The position numbers and the translations under genes are program-made. The notes beneath the pieces were generated by a model, which had not been told where the DNA came from, did not search any database, and saw nothing but the letters and a program-made list of their open reading frames with translations. Positions 25,260 to 35,249 of a stretch of 41,982 nt of DNA are shown piece after piece. Source of the stretch: Oceanospirillum beijerinckii DSM 7166 (GTDB lineage: Bacteria; Pseudomonadota; Gammaproteobacteria; Pseudomonadales; Halomonadaceae); NCBI RefSeq assembly GCF_000422425.1, contig NZ_AULT01000053.1, positions 1 to 41,982 on the forward strand, written 5' to 3'. The number at the start of each line of letters is the position of its first letter. Within the stretch, counting starts at the first letter, position 1.

Positions 25260-26984
25260 TCAGTGCTCAGCTCTCGGTAGGTCAATCCAAAACGTTGAGC
25301 CCTGCCCTTCTTCACTGATAAAGCCAATACCCCCGTTCATTAGCTCAACCAGGTTTTTGCATAAGGCTAAGCCTATCCCCGAGCCTTCAATATTCGAACC
25401 TTCGGCATTGAGTCTGTTAAATGGCTGAGATACCTGACCCTGCAGTTCGGCAGGAATCCCCATACCTGTATCCTGGACACTGATACGAATGCTGTCAGTA
25501 TCAATCTCTTCGATAATGACTGTGACCTTTCCATCAGGGCGGTTGTACTTAATCGCGTTTGACAGCAAGTTGATCATCACTTGTTTTAGTTTTCCGGGGT
25601 CGGCCAGTACAGGTGGCAACTTTTCACATATGGTGTTGAGTTTTAGATCAATCCCATTTTGCTCCGCCAGGTGCTTAATCATCGAAATGCTGTCTTTAGT
25701 AATCGACAGGGCATTGGTATTGATTGGAGTGAGTTGATACTGCCCGGCTTCTGCTTTGGCCAGATCCAGTACCTCATTAATCAATGCGAGCAGGTGATGA
25801 CCGCTCTGCATAATCTGCTCAGTGTATTCGTTCTGCTCTGGCGACAGAGGCAGATCCGGGTCAGACTCCAGCAGTTGAGCAAAGCCGATAATGGCATTCA
25901 GTGGTGTGCGCAGCTCATGATTCATATTAGACAGAAATTCTGAGCGTGCTTTTAATGCGCTTTCGGCCACTTCTTTTGCTTCGGACATCGCTTGGTTGGC
26001 TTGTTTGATGGAGGTGATATCTTCCTGCACAGAAACGAAGTGCGTCAGGCTGCCATGGTCGTCATACATGGGGGCGATAGAGGCGATCACCCAATAGTGG
26101 CTACCATCTTTGCGCTTGTTTTTAAACTCATCATACCAGCGGTCACCGTTGAGCAAGGTTTGCCACATTCTTTCATAATCTTCCCGGCTTTTTTCCTTAC
26201 TGCTGAAGATGCGTGGGTTTTCACCAATCACTTCCTCTTTGGTAAAACCTGTCATCTGCAGTAGTTTGGGATTGGCGTATTCGATCTCTCCAAGATGATT
26301 GGTAATCATCACCCCGGATGGACTATTACGTACAGCCAGTGACAGTTGGCGTCGCTCTTCTTCCATCTGGCGGCGTTTACTGATATCCCGCACAATACCT
26401 ACAAACACCCGCTGTCCCTGAAACAGACTTTCCTGGTAGCTCAGTTCAATAAAAATGATTTGACCACACTTTTTCTTCAGCATGGCTTCTAAGCGCTGCG
26501 AGCAATTGGGAGATTGTCGGGCATTGGCGATGCGGGTAAAGGTGATGTTATGGCGTTCCAGCAGATGCTCAGGCACCAGTATAGAGAGAGGCTGGTCTAC
26601 GAGTTCCTCCGGGCTATAGCCACTGATTGTTGCTATAGCCGGACTGGCAAACAGAATTTTGCCCTGAGTATCCACGGTCAGAATACCGTCAGCGATATTA
26701 TTGACGACAGTGCTGAACCATAAGCTGTCCTGAGACTCTTTTTGCTGCTTTCTGTGTTGGTCCCATTGACTGAATAGTGCTCCACCTGCTGTCGCAATTA
26801 AGGCGCCGATTAAGAGTTGATGCATCCGGTCTTCGATAGGGCAGAATATAGAACAGAAGGTTAGGGCTGACATTAATAGCAACAGTGCCAGATTACCGAC
26901 CGACAGGCGCTTATTGGCCTGCTGGATACGGCGATTGGCAGTCAGGGACTGATGTGTGTGTGTACTGGGCGTGGGGGAGTGCAA
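25260..26984 (-). CDS. PAS-PAS sensor histidine kinase
   Basis: The 574-residue kinase has two N-terminal membrane spans (about residues 28-45 and 56-70). Two PAS domains follow, starting near [19 protein letters not shown] and [19 protein letters not shown]; each is followed by a PAC stretch ([24 protein letters not shown]). The HisKA box is [18 protein letters not shown]. The ATPase domain has [17 protein letters not shown] and GSGIGLAL. There is no receiver domain and no response regulator next door, so it is an orphan kinase. A TTG start at 26984 is supported by GAGGTAGGG 4-8 nt upstream. Confidence 0.9.
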   Translation of the reverse strand: MHSPTPSTHTHQSLTANRRIQQANKRLSVGNLALLLLMSALTFCSIFCPIEDRMHQLLIGALIATAGGALFSQWDQHRKQQKESQDSLWFSTVVNNIADGILTVDTQGKILFASPAIATISGYSPEELVDQPLSILVPEHLLERHNITFTRIANARQSPNCSQRLEAMLKKKCGQIIFIELSYQESLFQGQRVFVGIVRDISKRRQMEEERRQLSLAVRNSPSGVMITNHLGEIEYANPKLLQMTGFTKEEVIGENPRIFSSKEKSREDYERMWQTLLNGDRWYDEFKNKRKDGSHYWVIASIAPMYDDHGSLTHFVSVQEDITSIKQANQAMSEAKEVAESALKARSEFLSNMNHELRTPLNAIIGFAQLLESDPDLPLSPEQNEYTEQIMQSGHHLLALINEVLDLAKAEAGQYQLTPINTNALSITKDSISMIKHLAEQNGIDLKLNTICEKLPPVLADPGKLKQVMINLLSNAIKYNRPDGKVTVIIEEIDTDSIRISVQDTGMGIPAELQGQVSQPFNRLNAEGSNIEGSGIGLALCKNLVELMNGGIGFISEEGQGSTFWIDLPRAEH

Positions 26985-27131
26985 CGACCCTACCTCTACT
27001 GATCATTCAGAAAGGGGTATTTTGCATTAATTTTACCTTGTCGCGAGTTAAAGCGAGATAAGATTTCGACTAAGTCAATTGGGCAACATACTGTTACATA
27101 AAATCTTGTTCTAAAAGGGATGAATGTGTCG

Positions 27132-27166
27132 AAAAGCCAGTATTAAAGAGTAAATGCTGGCTTTTC
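27132..27166. terminator. Terminator of the RND operon, possibly bidirectional
   Basis: AAAAGCCAG (27132-27140) and CTGGCTTTT (27157-27165) pair, with further partial pairing inward. T-tracts follow on both strands. It lies 65 bp after the RND pump stop. Confidence 0.75.
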
Positions 27167-27232
27167 CTCTGCTTTTGTAGGGTTTTGTAATCTATTTTGT
27201 TAACTTATTAGGAATATTTGTCTCATTGCTTT

Positions 27233-30200
27233 TTAGTCTTGTTCGGCAATACGCTGTCGCCGTTCGATCATAACCAATACAGAGGGCACGACAAGGAGTA
27301 TCAGCACTGTGCCAAAAGCCAGTCCAAAAACAATGGCCGTGGCCATCGGAATCAAGAATTTTGCTTGCAGCGAGGTTTCAAACAGAATAGGTGTCAGGCC
27401 CGCAATAGTAGTGAGCGAGGTCAGTAAAACGGCCCGCAAACGCTGACAAGCCGCTTCTTCAATGGCGCTCAGTACATCCAGTCCTTTATCTCGCATCTTT
27501 TGGTAAAAGGTGATCAGTACGATGGAGTCGTTGATCACAATGCCGGATAAACCAAAGAAGCCAAACAGAGATAGAATAGTCAGGTCCATTCCGAGCAGCA
27601 AGTGACCAAAAATAGCCCCTGTGAGACCAAAAGGAATGGCGATCATAATGGCAAAGGGCCAGCGGTAGGAGGAAAATACCCAGGCCAGAATAATATAGAT
27701 CAGTGACAGGCCTAACAGTAGACCGGTTTTCATATCCGCCATAGTCTCCTGTTGACTGGCGGCACGACCTTCATAGCTAATGCGAACGGGATAGTTCTGA
27801 CGTATCTGCTGCAGTACGCTTGCCTCAAGCTGTTCAATAATCAGATTGGCATTAGTAATCGCATCATCTACATCGGCAGAGACAATCACCGACAGCTCGC
27901 CATCTACACGACGTAGCAGATCCAAGCCTCGACGGGATTCAAAACTCACGACTGTGGTCATCGGTATGGCATCGCCATTGGTTAGAATAATCGGAAGTTG
28001 CTCCAGATTGCTAAGGTAGTCTTTTTGCTGATCGGGCAGCTGTAGATTGACATCAATACTTTCATCGTTCAGATAGAAGCTCTGTACCTCGATACCTTCC
28101 AGGGCGTGACGCAGCTGACGTCCCACCTGACTCAGGGTTAGGCCAATGGCCTGACCTGTCGGAGTCAGTGAAAAGATCAGCTGTTGCTTACCAAAGGGCA
28201 GGTCGTCATCAATATTACTGACACCTGAATAGCTTTTCAGGTTGTCCTGAATCTGTAGGGACAGGGCCTTTAGTTGTTCAATATCGTTTCCGGCCAGTTT
28301 GACCTCAATGGGTTTGCCCGGAGGACCGGCCCTGGGCTGGCTGATAATCAGTTTTTCCAGCCCGGCAGGTTCTTCGATCTGTTCACGCCATAGCGCAATC
28401 AGGGTGGCGTTCTTCAGGTTTCGCTCTTCTGCGGGTTTCAGAGCGATGGTCAAACTGCCAAACTCATCACCATTGCTGGTGCCGCCAATACCTGCACCCA
28501 GGGCGGCTTGGTGGTGGTTGATAACAACATGCTCTACCAGCGTTTGGCCATACTCTTTTTCCGCTTGTCTAAGATCTGCTGTGATCTGATGCAGAAAATC
28601 AGTAACGGTATCAGCGGGAGTGCCAGCAGCGAACTGTACCTGGGCATTCAGGGCATCGGAATCCACTGCCGGAAAGAAGGTGAACTTTACTCGCCCTCCG
28701 GCCAGCAAACCGATGGCCAGAATCAGTAGGGCAAAGGCAGACGCTAAAGTGCTGGCACGGTGGCGTACGGCAAAACGCACGGTTTTTCTAAAGCTGTGAT
28801 CTCTGAAGTGATTAAACTTGCGATCAAACCAAATGCGCAGCTTTCCTTCTTGTGCACCCTTGGCTTTACTGAAGCTGTGGGTCAGGTGGCCTGGTAAGAT
28901 CAGAAAGGACTCAACCAGTGACGCTATGATCACGCAGGTCACTACGGTCGGAATATCCACCAGAATATTGCCTATGGTACCACCGACCAGAAACAGGGGC
29001 AGGAATGCGGCAATCGTAGTCAGAGAGGATGAGACAACCGGTGCCAGCATCCTTTGAGCACCTCCAATCGCCGCGTGCTGAGGGTCTTCGCCTTGCTGCA
29101 CATGAGCCAGAGTGTCTTCACCCACCACAATGGCATCATCGACGATAATTCCCAGCGCCATAATCAGACCAAACAGGCTGATCATATTAATGCTACCGCC
29201 AATCAGTTGCATAATCGCCAGGGTGGCCAGGAAGGAGACGGGAATACCGACAGCTACCCACCAGGCAACCCGGACATTCAGAAACAGGAATAGAATGGCG
29301 ATCACCAGAATCAGACCGCCCAGACCGTTGTTAAGTAGTAGCTGAATACGGTCACGCAGGAATTTCCAGCGTTCATTGTAGGTGATGATATCGATACCCT
29401 GAGGCAGGGTGGGCTGAACCTGTTCCAGCCACTGATTCATAATATTAGCGGACGCCAGGGTATCATCGGCAGTGGAGCGTAACAGTTGCAGCTCAACGGC
29501 TGGACGGCCTTCGTATTCAATCTCCAGCTGATCTTTTTTACCCTGCATCACAACCTGAGCGATATCACCCAGTAGTAAGTATTCACCTGAGTCATTGGCC
29601 TTAATCGGCAAGGTCAGAAAGCCCTGGACATCTCTTTGCTGGTTCAGCCCCCGAATCTGAATAGCACCGTCTTTCTTCGCTGCGATACCGGCGGGCAGGT
29701 CCAGACTGCGGCTGCGGATAATACTGGCTAATTGTTCCAGTGTCATACCCAGTTCGTGCAGCTTTTCAGCGGAGATCTGAATGCTGATCTCCTGTTCGGG
29801 CAGACCATTGATGGTGATCTTGCGAATACCCATACGCAGCAGTTCATCTTCGATATTCTGAATAAAGGGCCTGAGTTCTTCTCGGCTGTTTTGGCCGATG
29901 ATCAACAGTGTTGCGACATCTTCATAACGGGTGATCTGCTGGATCAGTGGTTCTTCTGCTTCAGCAGGGAGCGTTGTCAGGTAGGACATCTGCTGTTTGA
30001 CTTCATCCAGTACCTGATTGATATCGGCAAACTCTTCCACTTCCAGTCGGATCTGAGACACGCTACGGCGGGAATCAGCAAAGACTTGTTTGATATAGTT
30101 AACGCTTTTGAGCTGCTGCTCAATAGGAATGGTGATGCCCTGCTGCACATCCTCCGCACTGGCACCGGGCCAGGTGACTTGCACGGTGATGATATCCAGC

Positions 30201-30343
30201 TCAAAGTCCGGGAAAAACTGGGTGTTGAGTTTCTTCAGACCCAGTAAGCCCGCCAGAATCATCAAAAACATCAGTAAGTTAGCGGCCACTTTATGGGTAG
30301 CAAACAGGCGGACAAAACCGCGAATCATGCTGTATTCCTGCAT
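27233..30343 (-). CDS. RND-family efflux pump, inner-membrane transporter
   Basis: The 1036-residue protein has the AcrB/HAE-type architecture of 12 transmembrane helices with two large periplasmic loops. TM4 has the proton-relay pair in GLIMALGIIVDDAIVVGED. The second half repeats this as FGFFGLSGIVINDSIVLITF. Typical start features are FVRLFATHKVAANLLMFLMILAGL and FPDFELDIITVQVTWPGAS, as in the MMPL/YerP-like subgroup that pumps hydrophobic compounds. The substrate is unknown. It starts 3 bp after the fusion protein stop, with CAGGAGTAAACC before the ATG. No outer-membrane TolC homologue is in the window. Confidence 0.95.
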   Translation of the reverse strand: MQEYSMIRGFVRLFATHKVAANLLMFLMILAGLLGLKKLNTQFFPDFELDIITVQVTWPGASAEDVQQGITIPIEQQLKSVNYIKQVFADSRRSVSQIRLEVEEFADINQVLDEVKQQMSYLTTLPAEAEEPLIQQITRYEDVATLLIIGQNSREELRPFIQNIEDELLRMGIRKITINGLPEQEISIQISAEKLHELGMTLEQLASIIRSRSLDLPAGIAAKKDGAIQIRGLNQQRDVQGFLTLPIKANDSGEYLLLGDIAQVVMQGKKDQLEIEYEGRPAVELQLLRSTADDTLASANIMNQWLEQVQPTLPQGIDIITYNERWKFLRDRIQLLLNNGLGGLILVIAILFLFLNVRVAWWVAVGIPVSFLATLAIMQLIGGSINMISLFGLIMALGIIVDDAIVVGEDTLAHVQQGEDPQHAAIGGAQRMLAPVVSSSLTTIAAFLPLFLVGGTIGNILVDIPTVVTCVIIASLVESFLILPGHLTHSFSKAKGAQEGKLRIWFDRKFNHFRDHSFRKTVRFAVRHRASTLASAFALLILAIGLLAGGRVKFTFFPAVDSDALNAQVQFAAGTPADTVTDFLHQITADLRQAEKEYGQTLVEHVVINHHQAALGAGIGGTSNGDEFGSLTIALKPAEERNLKNATLIALWREQIEEPAGLEKLIISQPRAGPPGKPIEVKLAGNDIEQLKALSLQIQDNLKSYSGVSNIDDDLPFGKQQLIFSLTPTGQAIGLTLSQVGRQLRHALEGIEVQSFYLNDESIDVNLQLPDQQKDYLSNLEQLPIILTNGDAIPMTTVVSFESRRGLDLLRRVDGELSVIVSADVDDAITNANLIIEQLEASVLQQIRQNYPVRISYEGRAASQQETMADMKTGLLLGLSLIYIILAWVFSSYRWPFAIMIAIPFGLTGAIFGHLLLGMDLTILSLFGFFGLSGIVINDSIVLITFYQKMRDKGLDVLSAIEEAACQRLRAVLLTSLTTIAGLTPILFETSLQAKFLIPMATAIVFGLAFGTVLILLVVPSVLVMIERRQRIAEQD

Positions 30344-30346
30344 GGT

Positions 30347-31762
30347 TTACTCCTGTTCGCCGCTATTAGCTGAGTTTTGCTTTATACCAGAGCCGCTCGA
30401 ACTCTGTACGTTATTGTTTGCCTGGCTGCTAATACGTACTGAAAGACCTGAAATGGCATTAGGCAGCTGGGTTACCAGAAGTTGGCTATTTGTAGGAATA
30501 TCAGCGGCTGAAATCAGAATATGGGGTTGATCGAAGCCCTGGCTAACAGTGCCCAGCCGCTTGATCTGATGACTGACCAGTTTGTCATCCACAATGCTGT
30601 AAATACGATCCTGACCATAAAAGGCACTACCGGGCAGTGCAATGCTGTTATCAATGGCGGGCAGGTACAGGGTTAATGCAATATTTTGTCCTATAGGCAA
30701 TGTGTGCAAACCATCGCTGGTGTTATGGAGTGTAAGAGGCCGGTTAACAGGGGTTGTTTGTTGGAGTTTTTTCTCAGGATCTACACGTGTCTCAGACTGA
30801 ACTGGGAGAAAACGGAATAAACCGTCAGTGCCGCCTTGTCCTTTACTGATCTCGCCGGATAGACGATCCAGCTCCAGTTGATAACTTTGTCCATGAATTT
30901 CGGTACGAGCCTGCAGTGGTGCACGACGGTATCTGCCCTGAATCTGTTCTAACCAATGGCTGGGTAGTTGAGTTCTGACTTCCAATTGATCATAAGGATA
31001 AACCCTGGCCAGCCTGGTGCCCGGTGTCACACGATCACCAGGAGCAACAAGTAACTGGCTGATGCGGGCATTGTAAGGGGTTCTGGCCTGTGTGCGTGTT
31101 AGATCCAGTTGAGCTTGATCATATAGGGATTGCTGACGCGAGAGCTGGGCCTGTAATTGTGCCAACCGGTTGCTAAAGTTGCGAATAGACAGCTCTCGGT
31201 TCAGCACATTGATCTGCTGTCGAATAACCGCTTGTTGCGCTTCTTCCAATGCAGACTGGGATGCCGAGCCCTGCTTGTTCAGTGTGGTTAAACGTTTCAC
31301 GCTACCCTGCGTCAGTTTTAGTAACGCTTGCTCTTGCTTCAGTGCGGCTTGATTATTCTGATGCTGTAAGCGCTCACTGGAGATCTGAGCTTTAAGGTTA
31401 TCCAGTTCTGCCTGACGTTGACTCAGTAAAATCTCACTGTCTTCCGGTGACAGCTCAATCAAGAGCTGATTGCTGTTAAGCAGGTCCCCTTCTAAGGCAT
31501 GAACCCGACTGACATAGCCCGTAACAGCCGCTGTCAGGGTGCTTTGATAGGGGGATTCCACTCGGCCCAGTAACTGAATCTCAGGTGCATAACTACCCGA
31601 TTGAGCGAGTATCGCTTCTACCGGCCAACGTTTGCTGGCCACAGGCTTGGCCGGAGCTTCTGGTCGGGTGTTTTTTAAGCCAATAAAGGCCCCTATAGCC
31701 AAAGTAAGAATAAGCAGAGGGATCAGGAAAGTCTTTACCAGATTCAGTCGCTTTGTGGGCAT
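30347..31762 (-). CDS. HlyD/AcrA-type membrane fusion protein of the RND pump
   Basis: The 471-residue periplasmic adaptor has one N-terminal membrane anchor (LIPLLILTLAIGAFIGL). The lipoyl/barrel segment around VEAILAQSGSYAPEIQLLGRVESPYQSTLTAAVTGYV is typical. A long alpha-hairpin (about residues 105-240, rich in Gln, Leu, Arg) bridges to the outer-membrane channel. The C-terminal tail (after about 430) is low-complexity. It is first in a two-gene operon with the pump, with an AAGGAAACACC ribosome site. Confidence 0.92.
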   Translation of the reverse strand: MPTKRLNLVKTFLIPLLILTLAIGAFIGLKNTRPEAPAKPVASKRWPVEAILAQSGSYAPEIQLLGRVESPYQSTLTAAVTGYVSRVHALEGDLLNSNQLLIELSPEDSEILLSQRQAELDNLKAQISSERLQHQNNQAALKQEQALLKLTQGSVKRLTTLNKQGSASQSALEEAQQAVIRQQINVLNRELSIRNFSNRLAQLQAQLSRQQSLYDQAQLDLTRTQARTPYNARISQLLVAPGDRVTPGTRLARVYPYDQLEVRTQLPSHWLEQIQGRYRRAPLQARTEIHGQSYQLELDRLSGEISKGQGGTDGLFRFLPVQSETRVDPEKKLQQTTPVNRPLTLHNTSDGLHTLPIGQNIALTLYLPAIDNSIALPGSAFYGQDRIYSIVDDKLVSHQIKRLGTVSQGFDQPHILISAADIPTNSQLLVTQLPNAISGLSVRISSQANNNVQSSSGSGIKQNSANSGEQE

Positions 31763-32076
31763 GGTGTTTCCTTGTTGCCGCAGGGATTTTGCCGTAGTAA
31801 CCGTATCGCCAGTGTTACCAAAGCGTTTTCATTACAAGGGGTTATCACAAAAGAGTAAGTCTACTGCACTTATCATAGCATGCCATTCTTTTATTAGCTT
31901 TTCTTTATATTAAGATGCAGGTTGACCTAGGTTAATGCAGGAAGTGGCTATGGTAACTAATCAATTGAATAAAATTGCAGTATTTAACATTTGATATCAG
32001 AACAGCATCACGTTTTGTATTGGCTGAGGCCTTATACTTAAGGGAGTTTTAATGAATAGTGGCAAAGGGGCTCGAG
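31763..32076. other. Divergent intergenic region, RND adaptor / DUF5666 protein
   Basis: About 314 bp of AT-rich sequence. A TATACT (32033-32038) could be the -10 box of the rightward gene. No operator was recognised for the pump operon. Confidence 0.35.
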
Positions 32077-34725
32077 ATGACTGATGTAAGAAAGAAAGGT
32101 TTATTTAAAATATGTGCGCTAGCGGCAGCCATCGTTTCATCAAATTCCTGGGCGTCAGATGACACCTTCTCTGTGCAAAGGGGGATCGTAGGTAAGGGTT
32201 TGGGTAACGATACTTATGTGCTTTCTGCCAGTCTTATTGACAGTAATGCCCAGATCACGATTACAGATACTCAAGGGTTTAATAGTTTGCAGCTGATCGG
32301 CGGTTTGTCTATCACAGGTTCGATTATTGCTGAAGACACCATGAAATTAACCCTAAGCAATGGTGCTGAAATTACTATCCTGGGGGCAAGTAGTTTCAGT
32401 TATATCCTGGGTGGCGATCCTTTAGCAGGTACTGCAGGTAGCAGCAAAACCTACCAGAGTTTTGTCAGTGATGCTTTAGGAGCCTCTGTTCCTCAGTCTG
32501 GTACTATTAACGGCAATGGTTCTGAAATCAGTAGTGATGGTACAGCCGTTGTGACAGCTCCCAGTACAGGCAGTTCAAGCAAAACCGTAAGTGTTGGTGA
32601 GATTACTGCTTTTGGTAGTGTGATTGTTAACGGGGTTCACTACGACATCTCCTCAAGCAGTATTGAAACGGATGACGGCACCGGCAGCGTAACGGATCTT
32701 GAGCTGGGAATGCAGGTTACTATTGAGGGCGAAATAGACGAGTCAACAGGTGAAGGTGTAGCGACAAGTATTAACTATCATGCCACTTTGGAAGGCCCGA
32801 TAGAAAGTATTGATCTGGCTGCACAAAGTTTTGTGGTGTTAGCTCAGACAGTGAGTACCGATGAGTTGACCCAGTTTGATAATGTGACTTTTGACACCCT
32901 GATGGTGGGTAATGTCGTTGAAGTCAGCGGCCACGTTAACTCTGATGGTTCTATTCTGGCGACCCGGGTGGATAAACAGAGTGATACAGCGGCTGAAGGC
33001 TCGACAGTTTATCGTATCGCGGGTGATATCAGTAACCTTGATGTGAATGGTGAAACATTTACGATAGGTGATCTGGTTGTCGACTACTCCTCCGCTGAGT
33101 TTTTTGATCTGCCTGAGGGTGGCTTGATCGATGGTTTATCTGTAGTGATTGAGAGCATTCAAGCTCCTCAAACCGGCGTGTTGACAGCGAGTAAAGTTAC
33201 TCTTGAAGCATTAACTTCTGGCACTGAGATGACAGAAAATCAGAAGATGAATCTTGAAGGCTTTATCGATAGTTTTGTTTCCGGCGCTGAGTTTACTATC
33301 AACGATTATCCTGTGATAACCAATGACGAAACGAGTTTCCGCAATGGTAATGCTGACAACTTGATACTGGGTATCCGTATTAAGGTGAAAGGTAGTGTGG
33401 ATAGTGAAGGCCGTTTGTTGGCGAATGAAATTAACTTCCACAAGAACTCAAAGATTGAGATCGAAGGCTTGGTTGAATCCGTGGATCAGGATGAGCAAAC
33501 AGTAACGATCCTGGGAAGTACGATTAAGGTTGATCCGGATACGCGTTTTCAGGATCACTCCGATGATAAAGTGCGGGAGTTTGGTTTAGACGACATCGTT
33601 TCCGGTGATGAACTGGAGATTCGCGGATATGTCAGTGATGATGGGATTCTGGCCAGTCGAATTAAACGTCATGAAGGGGCTGCTGATATTGATGAGGAGC
33701 CTATAGAGCATGAAGTTGAGCTAAGCGGTTTTGTAGAGAGTGCTTTATTACCGGAACTGGTTGTAAACGGTGTGACCGTAACAACTACAGCAGATTCTGA
33801 ATTTGAAGATGATCAACATAATACTATCACCCAGGAAGCTTTCTTTGACTTGATCCAGGTGGATGATCTGGTAGAGATCGAAGGCTACTACGACAGTGAA
33901 GGTGATGGTCAACTGGTTGTTCAAAGCATAGAGATCAGCACTAATGATGAAACTGACAATACCGAAGTTGAGCTGGAGGGCAGTATCGATAGCTTTACTT
34001 CCCTGACTGAATTCACTGTCAATGGGCATCAGGTGACTACCAGTGACGACACCGAGTTCTCTGGCGCTGAGAGTGGAAGCTTGGCGGAAGGTGTTGATGT
34101 TGAGGTTGAAGGCACGCAGACGATGGATGGTATTATCCAGGCGGATAAAATCTCATTTGAATTCAAGAAAGAATTGCGGGTAGAAGCCACCATTGATGCT
34201 ATTGATCAGGATGCAGGAACTATAACGGTTCTGGGTATTAGTGTTTTGATTAATTCAGACAGTCACTTCACAGGTAAGAAGACTTTAGCTGACCTGGAAG
34301 AGGGGGACTTCGTGCGTATCAAAGGTTACGAAAACCCTGAACTTGCCAACCAAATAGTGGCGACGACTGTACATCAGCAGGGGAATGGTAATGGAAAGAA
34401 AAAGCTTACCCTGAAAGGCTATGCGGCAGATATTGCGTCGCCTAATTTCTCAATCCTGGGTGTTCAGGTATTCAGTACTGACTCGACAGGTTTTGAAATT
34501 GATGATGACGATATCAATCTGGCATCTTTTTTCCAAAACCTCAGTGCCGGTGATCTGGTGACCGTAAAAGGCAGCTTGTCAGAAGGTGAAGAGGCTGGTC
34601 TTCAGGCGACAAGCATAGAGCTGGAACAAGATGATAATGAAGAAGAGGGTGAGGATTCCAGCGACAGTGATACGCCTGATGATGAAGATGCAGAAGACAG
34701 TGATAATCCAGATGACGGAGAGTGA
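32077..34725 (+). CDS. Secreted acidic protein with about nine DUF5666-like repeats
   Basis: The 882-residue protein has a signal peptide (residues 1-26, cleaved near SWAS) and then a short distinct domain. From about residue 175 it consists of repeats of about 75-85 residues. Each shows a pattern like LEGxIDSxx...FTVNGxxVTTxxDTEF...LxxGDxVEVEGxxxxDGxLxAxxI. I count nine units, the last starting KLTLKGYAADI. The tail (from about 850) is almost all Asp, Glu, Ser and Pro. Such OB-like DUF5666 domains are known in extracytoplasmic proteins of unknown role. Long acidic secreted repeats suggest a Ca2+-binding or surface-adhesive role, which is inference. The ATG at 32077 follows AAAGGGGCTCGAG; a GTG at 32059 is in frame. 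Confidence 0.85.
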   Translation: MTDVRKKGLFKICALAAAIVSSNSWASDDTFSVQRGIVGKGLGNDTYVLSASLIDSNAQITITDTQGFNSLQLIGGLSITGSIIAEDTMKLTLSNGAEITILGASSFSYILGGDPLAGTAGSSKTYQSFVSDALGASVPQSGTINGNGSEISSDGTAVVTAPSTGSSSKTVSVGEITAFGSVIVNGVHYDISSSSIETDDGTGSVTDLELGMQVTIEGEIDESTGEGVATSINYHATLEGPIESIDLAAQSFVVLAQTVSTDELTQFDNVTFDTLMVGNVVEVSGHVNSDGSILATRVDKQSDTAAEGSTVYRIAGDISNLDVNGETFTIGDLVVDYSSAEFFDLPEGGLIDGLSVVIESIQAPQTGVLTASKVTLEALTSGTEMTENQKMNLEGFIDSFVSGAEFTINDYPVITNDETSFRNGNADNLILGIRIKVKGSVDSEGRLLANEINFHKNSKIEIEGLVESVDQDEQTVTILGSTIKVDPDTRFQDHSDDKVREFGLDDIVSGDELEIRGYVSDDGILASRIKRHEGAADIDEEPIEHEVELSGFVESALLPELVVNGVTVTTTADSEFEDDQHNTITQEAFFDLIQVDDLVEIEGYYDSEGDGQLVVQSIEISTNDETDNTEVELEGSIDSFTSLTEFTVNGHQVTTSDDTEFSGAESGSLAEGVDVEVEGTQTMDGIIQADKISFEFKKELRVEATIDAIDQDAGTITVLGISVLINSDSHFTGKKTLADLEEGDFVRIKGYENPELANQIVATTVHQQGNGNGKKKLTLKGYAADIASPNFSILGVQVFSTDSTGFEIDDDDINLASFFQNLSAGDLVTVKGSLSEGEEAGLQATSIELEQDDNEEEGEDSSDSDTPDDEDAEDSDNPDDGE

Positions 34726-34824
34726 TAGCGATCAGGTGGAAAGCTGATAAACCCGGGACGTAGTTTTAGAATCGTACGTCCACTTTAATAGGCGGTTGCC
34801 GTTCAGCATGAATTTTACATGTAG

Positions 34825-35055
34825 AGCGGCAGCCTCTATTTATTTGATCTTTATGCTTCGCGGTTTATTCCCTCTTGGATTCAAGTAATAAGTGCAAATT
34901 CCATTCAGCATATAAAAGACTTTCAGTTGGCAAAGGATGGCAGCGATAACAGTCAGCAGTTGCGTAAGCTGGTGTCTGAAAAATATCCTAATGCTGGTTT
35001 GCCGGTTGCTCTGAGCATAGGGGCAAAAGTGCATGAAGGTGAGATGGCGTGGTAG
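34825..35055 (+). pseudogene. Probable gene remnant (76 open codons without a start)
   Basis: A 76-codon frame runs from after a TAG at 34822 to a TAG at 35053-35055. The second half is protein-like: IKDFQLAKDGSDNSQQLRKL then VSEKYPNAGLPVALSIGAKV and HEGEMAW. There is no ATG or GTG near the 5' end and no ribosome site. No family is recognised. It may be the C-terminal scar of a decayed gene. It could also be a small gene starting at TTG near 34927. Confidence 0.35.
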
Positions 35056-35249
35056 TAAGCCTGATACGTAACTCCCCGGATTACCTGCTATATAGTCTTT
35101 CTGGACTTTGATTGCCCCTTATTTGATACCTTATGTAATATAGTGGTTGGTCGGTACGATGAGTACTTGGATTCGCAGCCCTCTCTGCTTTAAAGTGGAT
35201 CGTACTATACTTGTTTAAAGTTGTGACAGTTTCATTTGGGGAAAGTACA

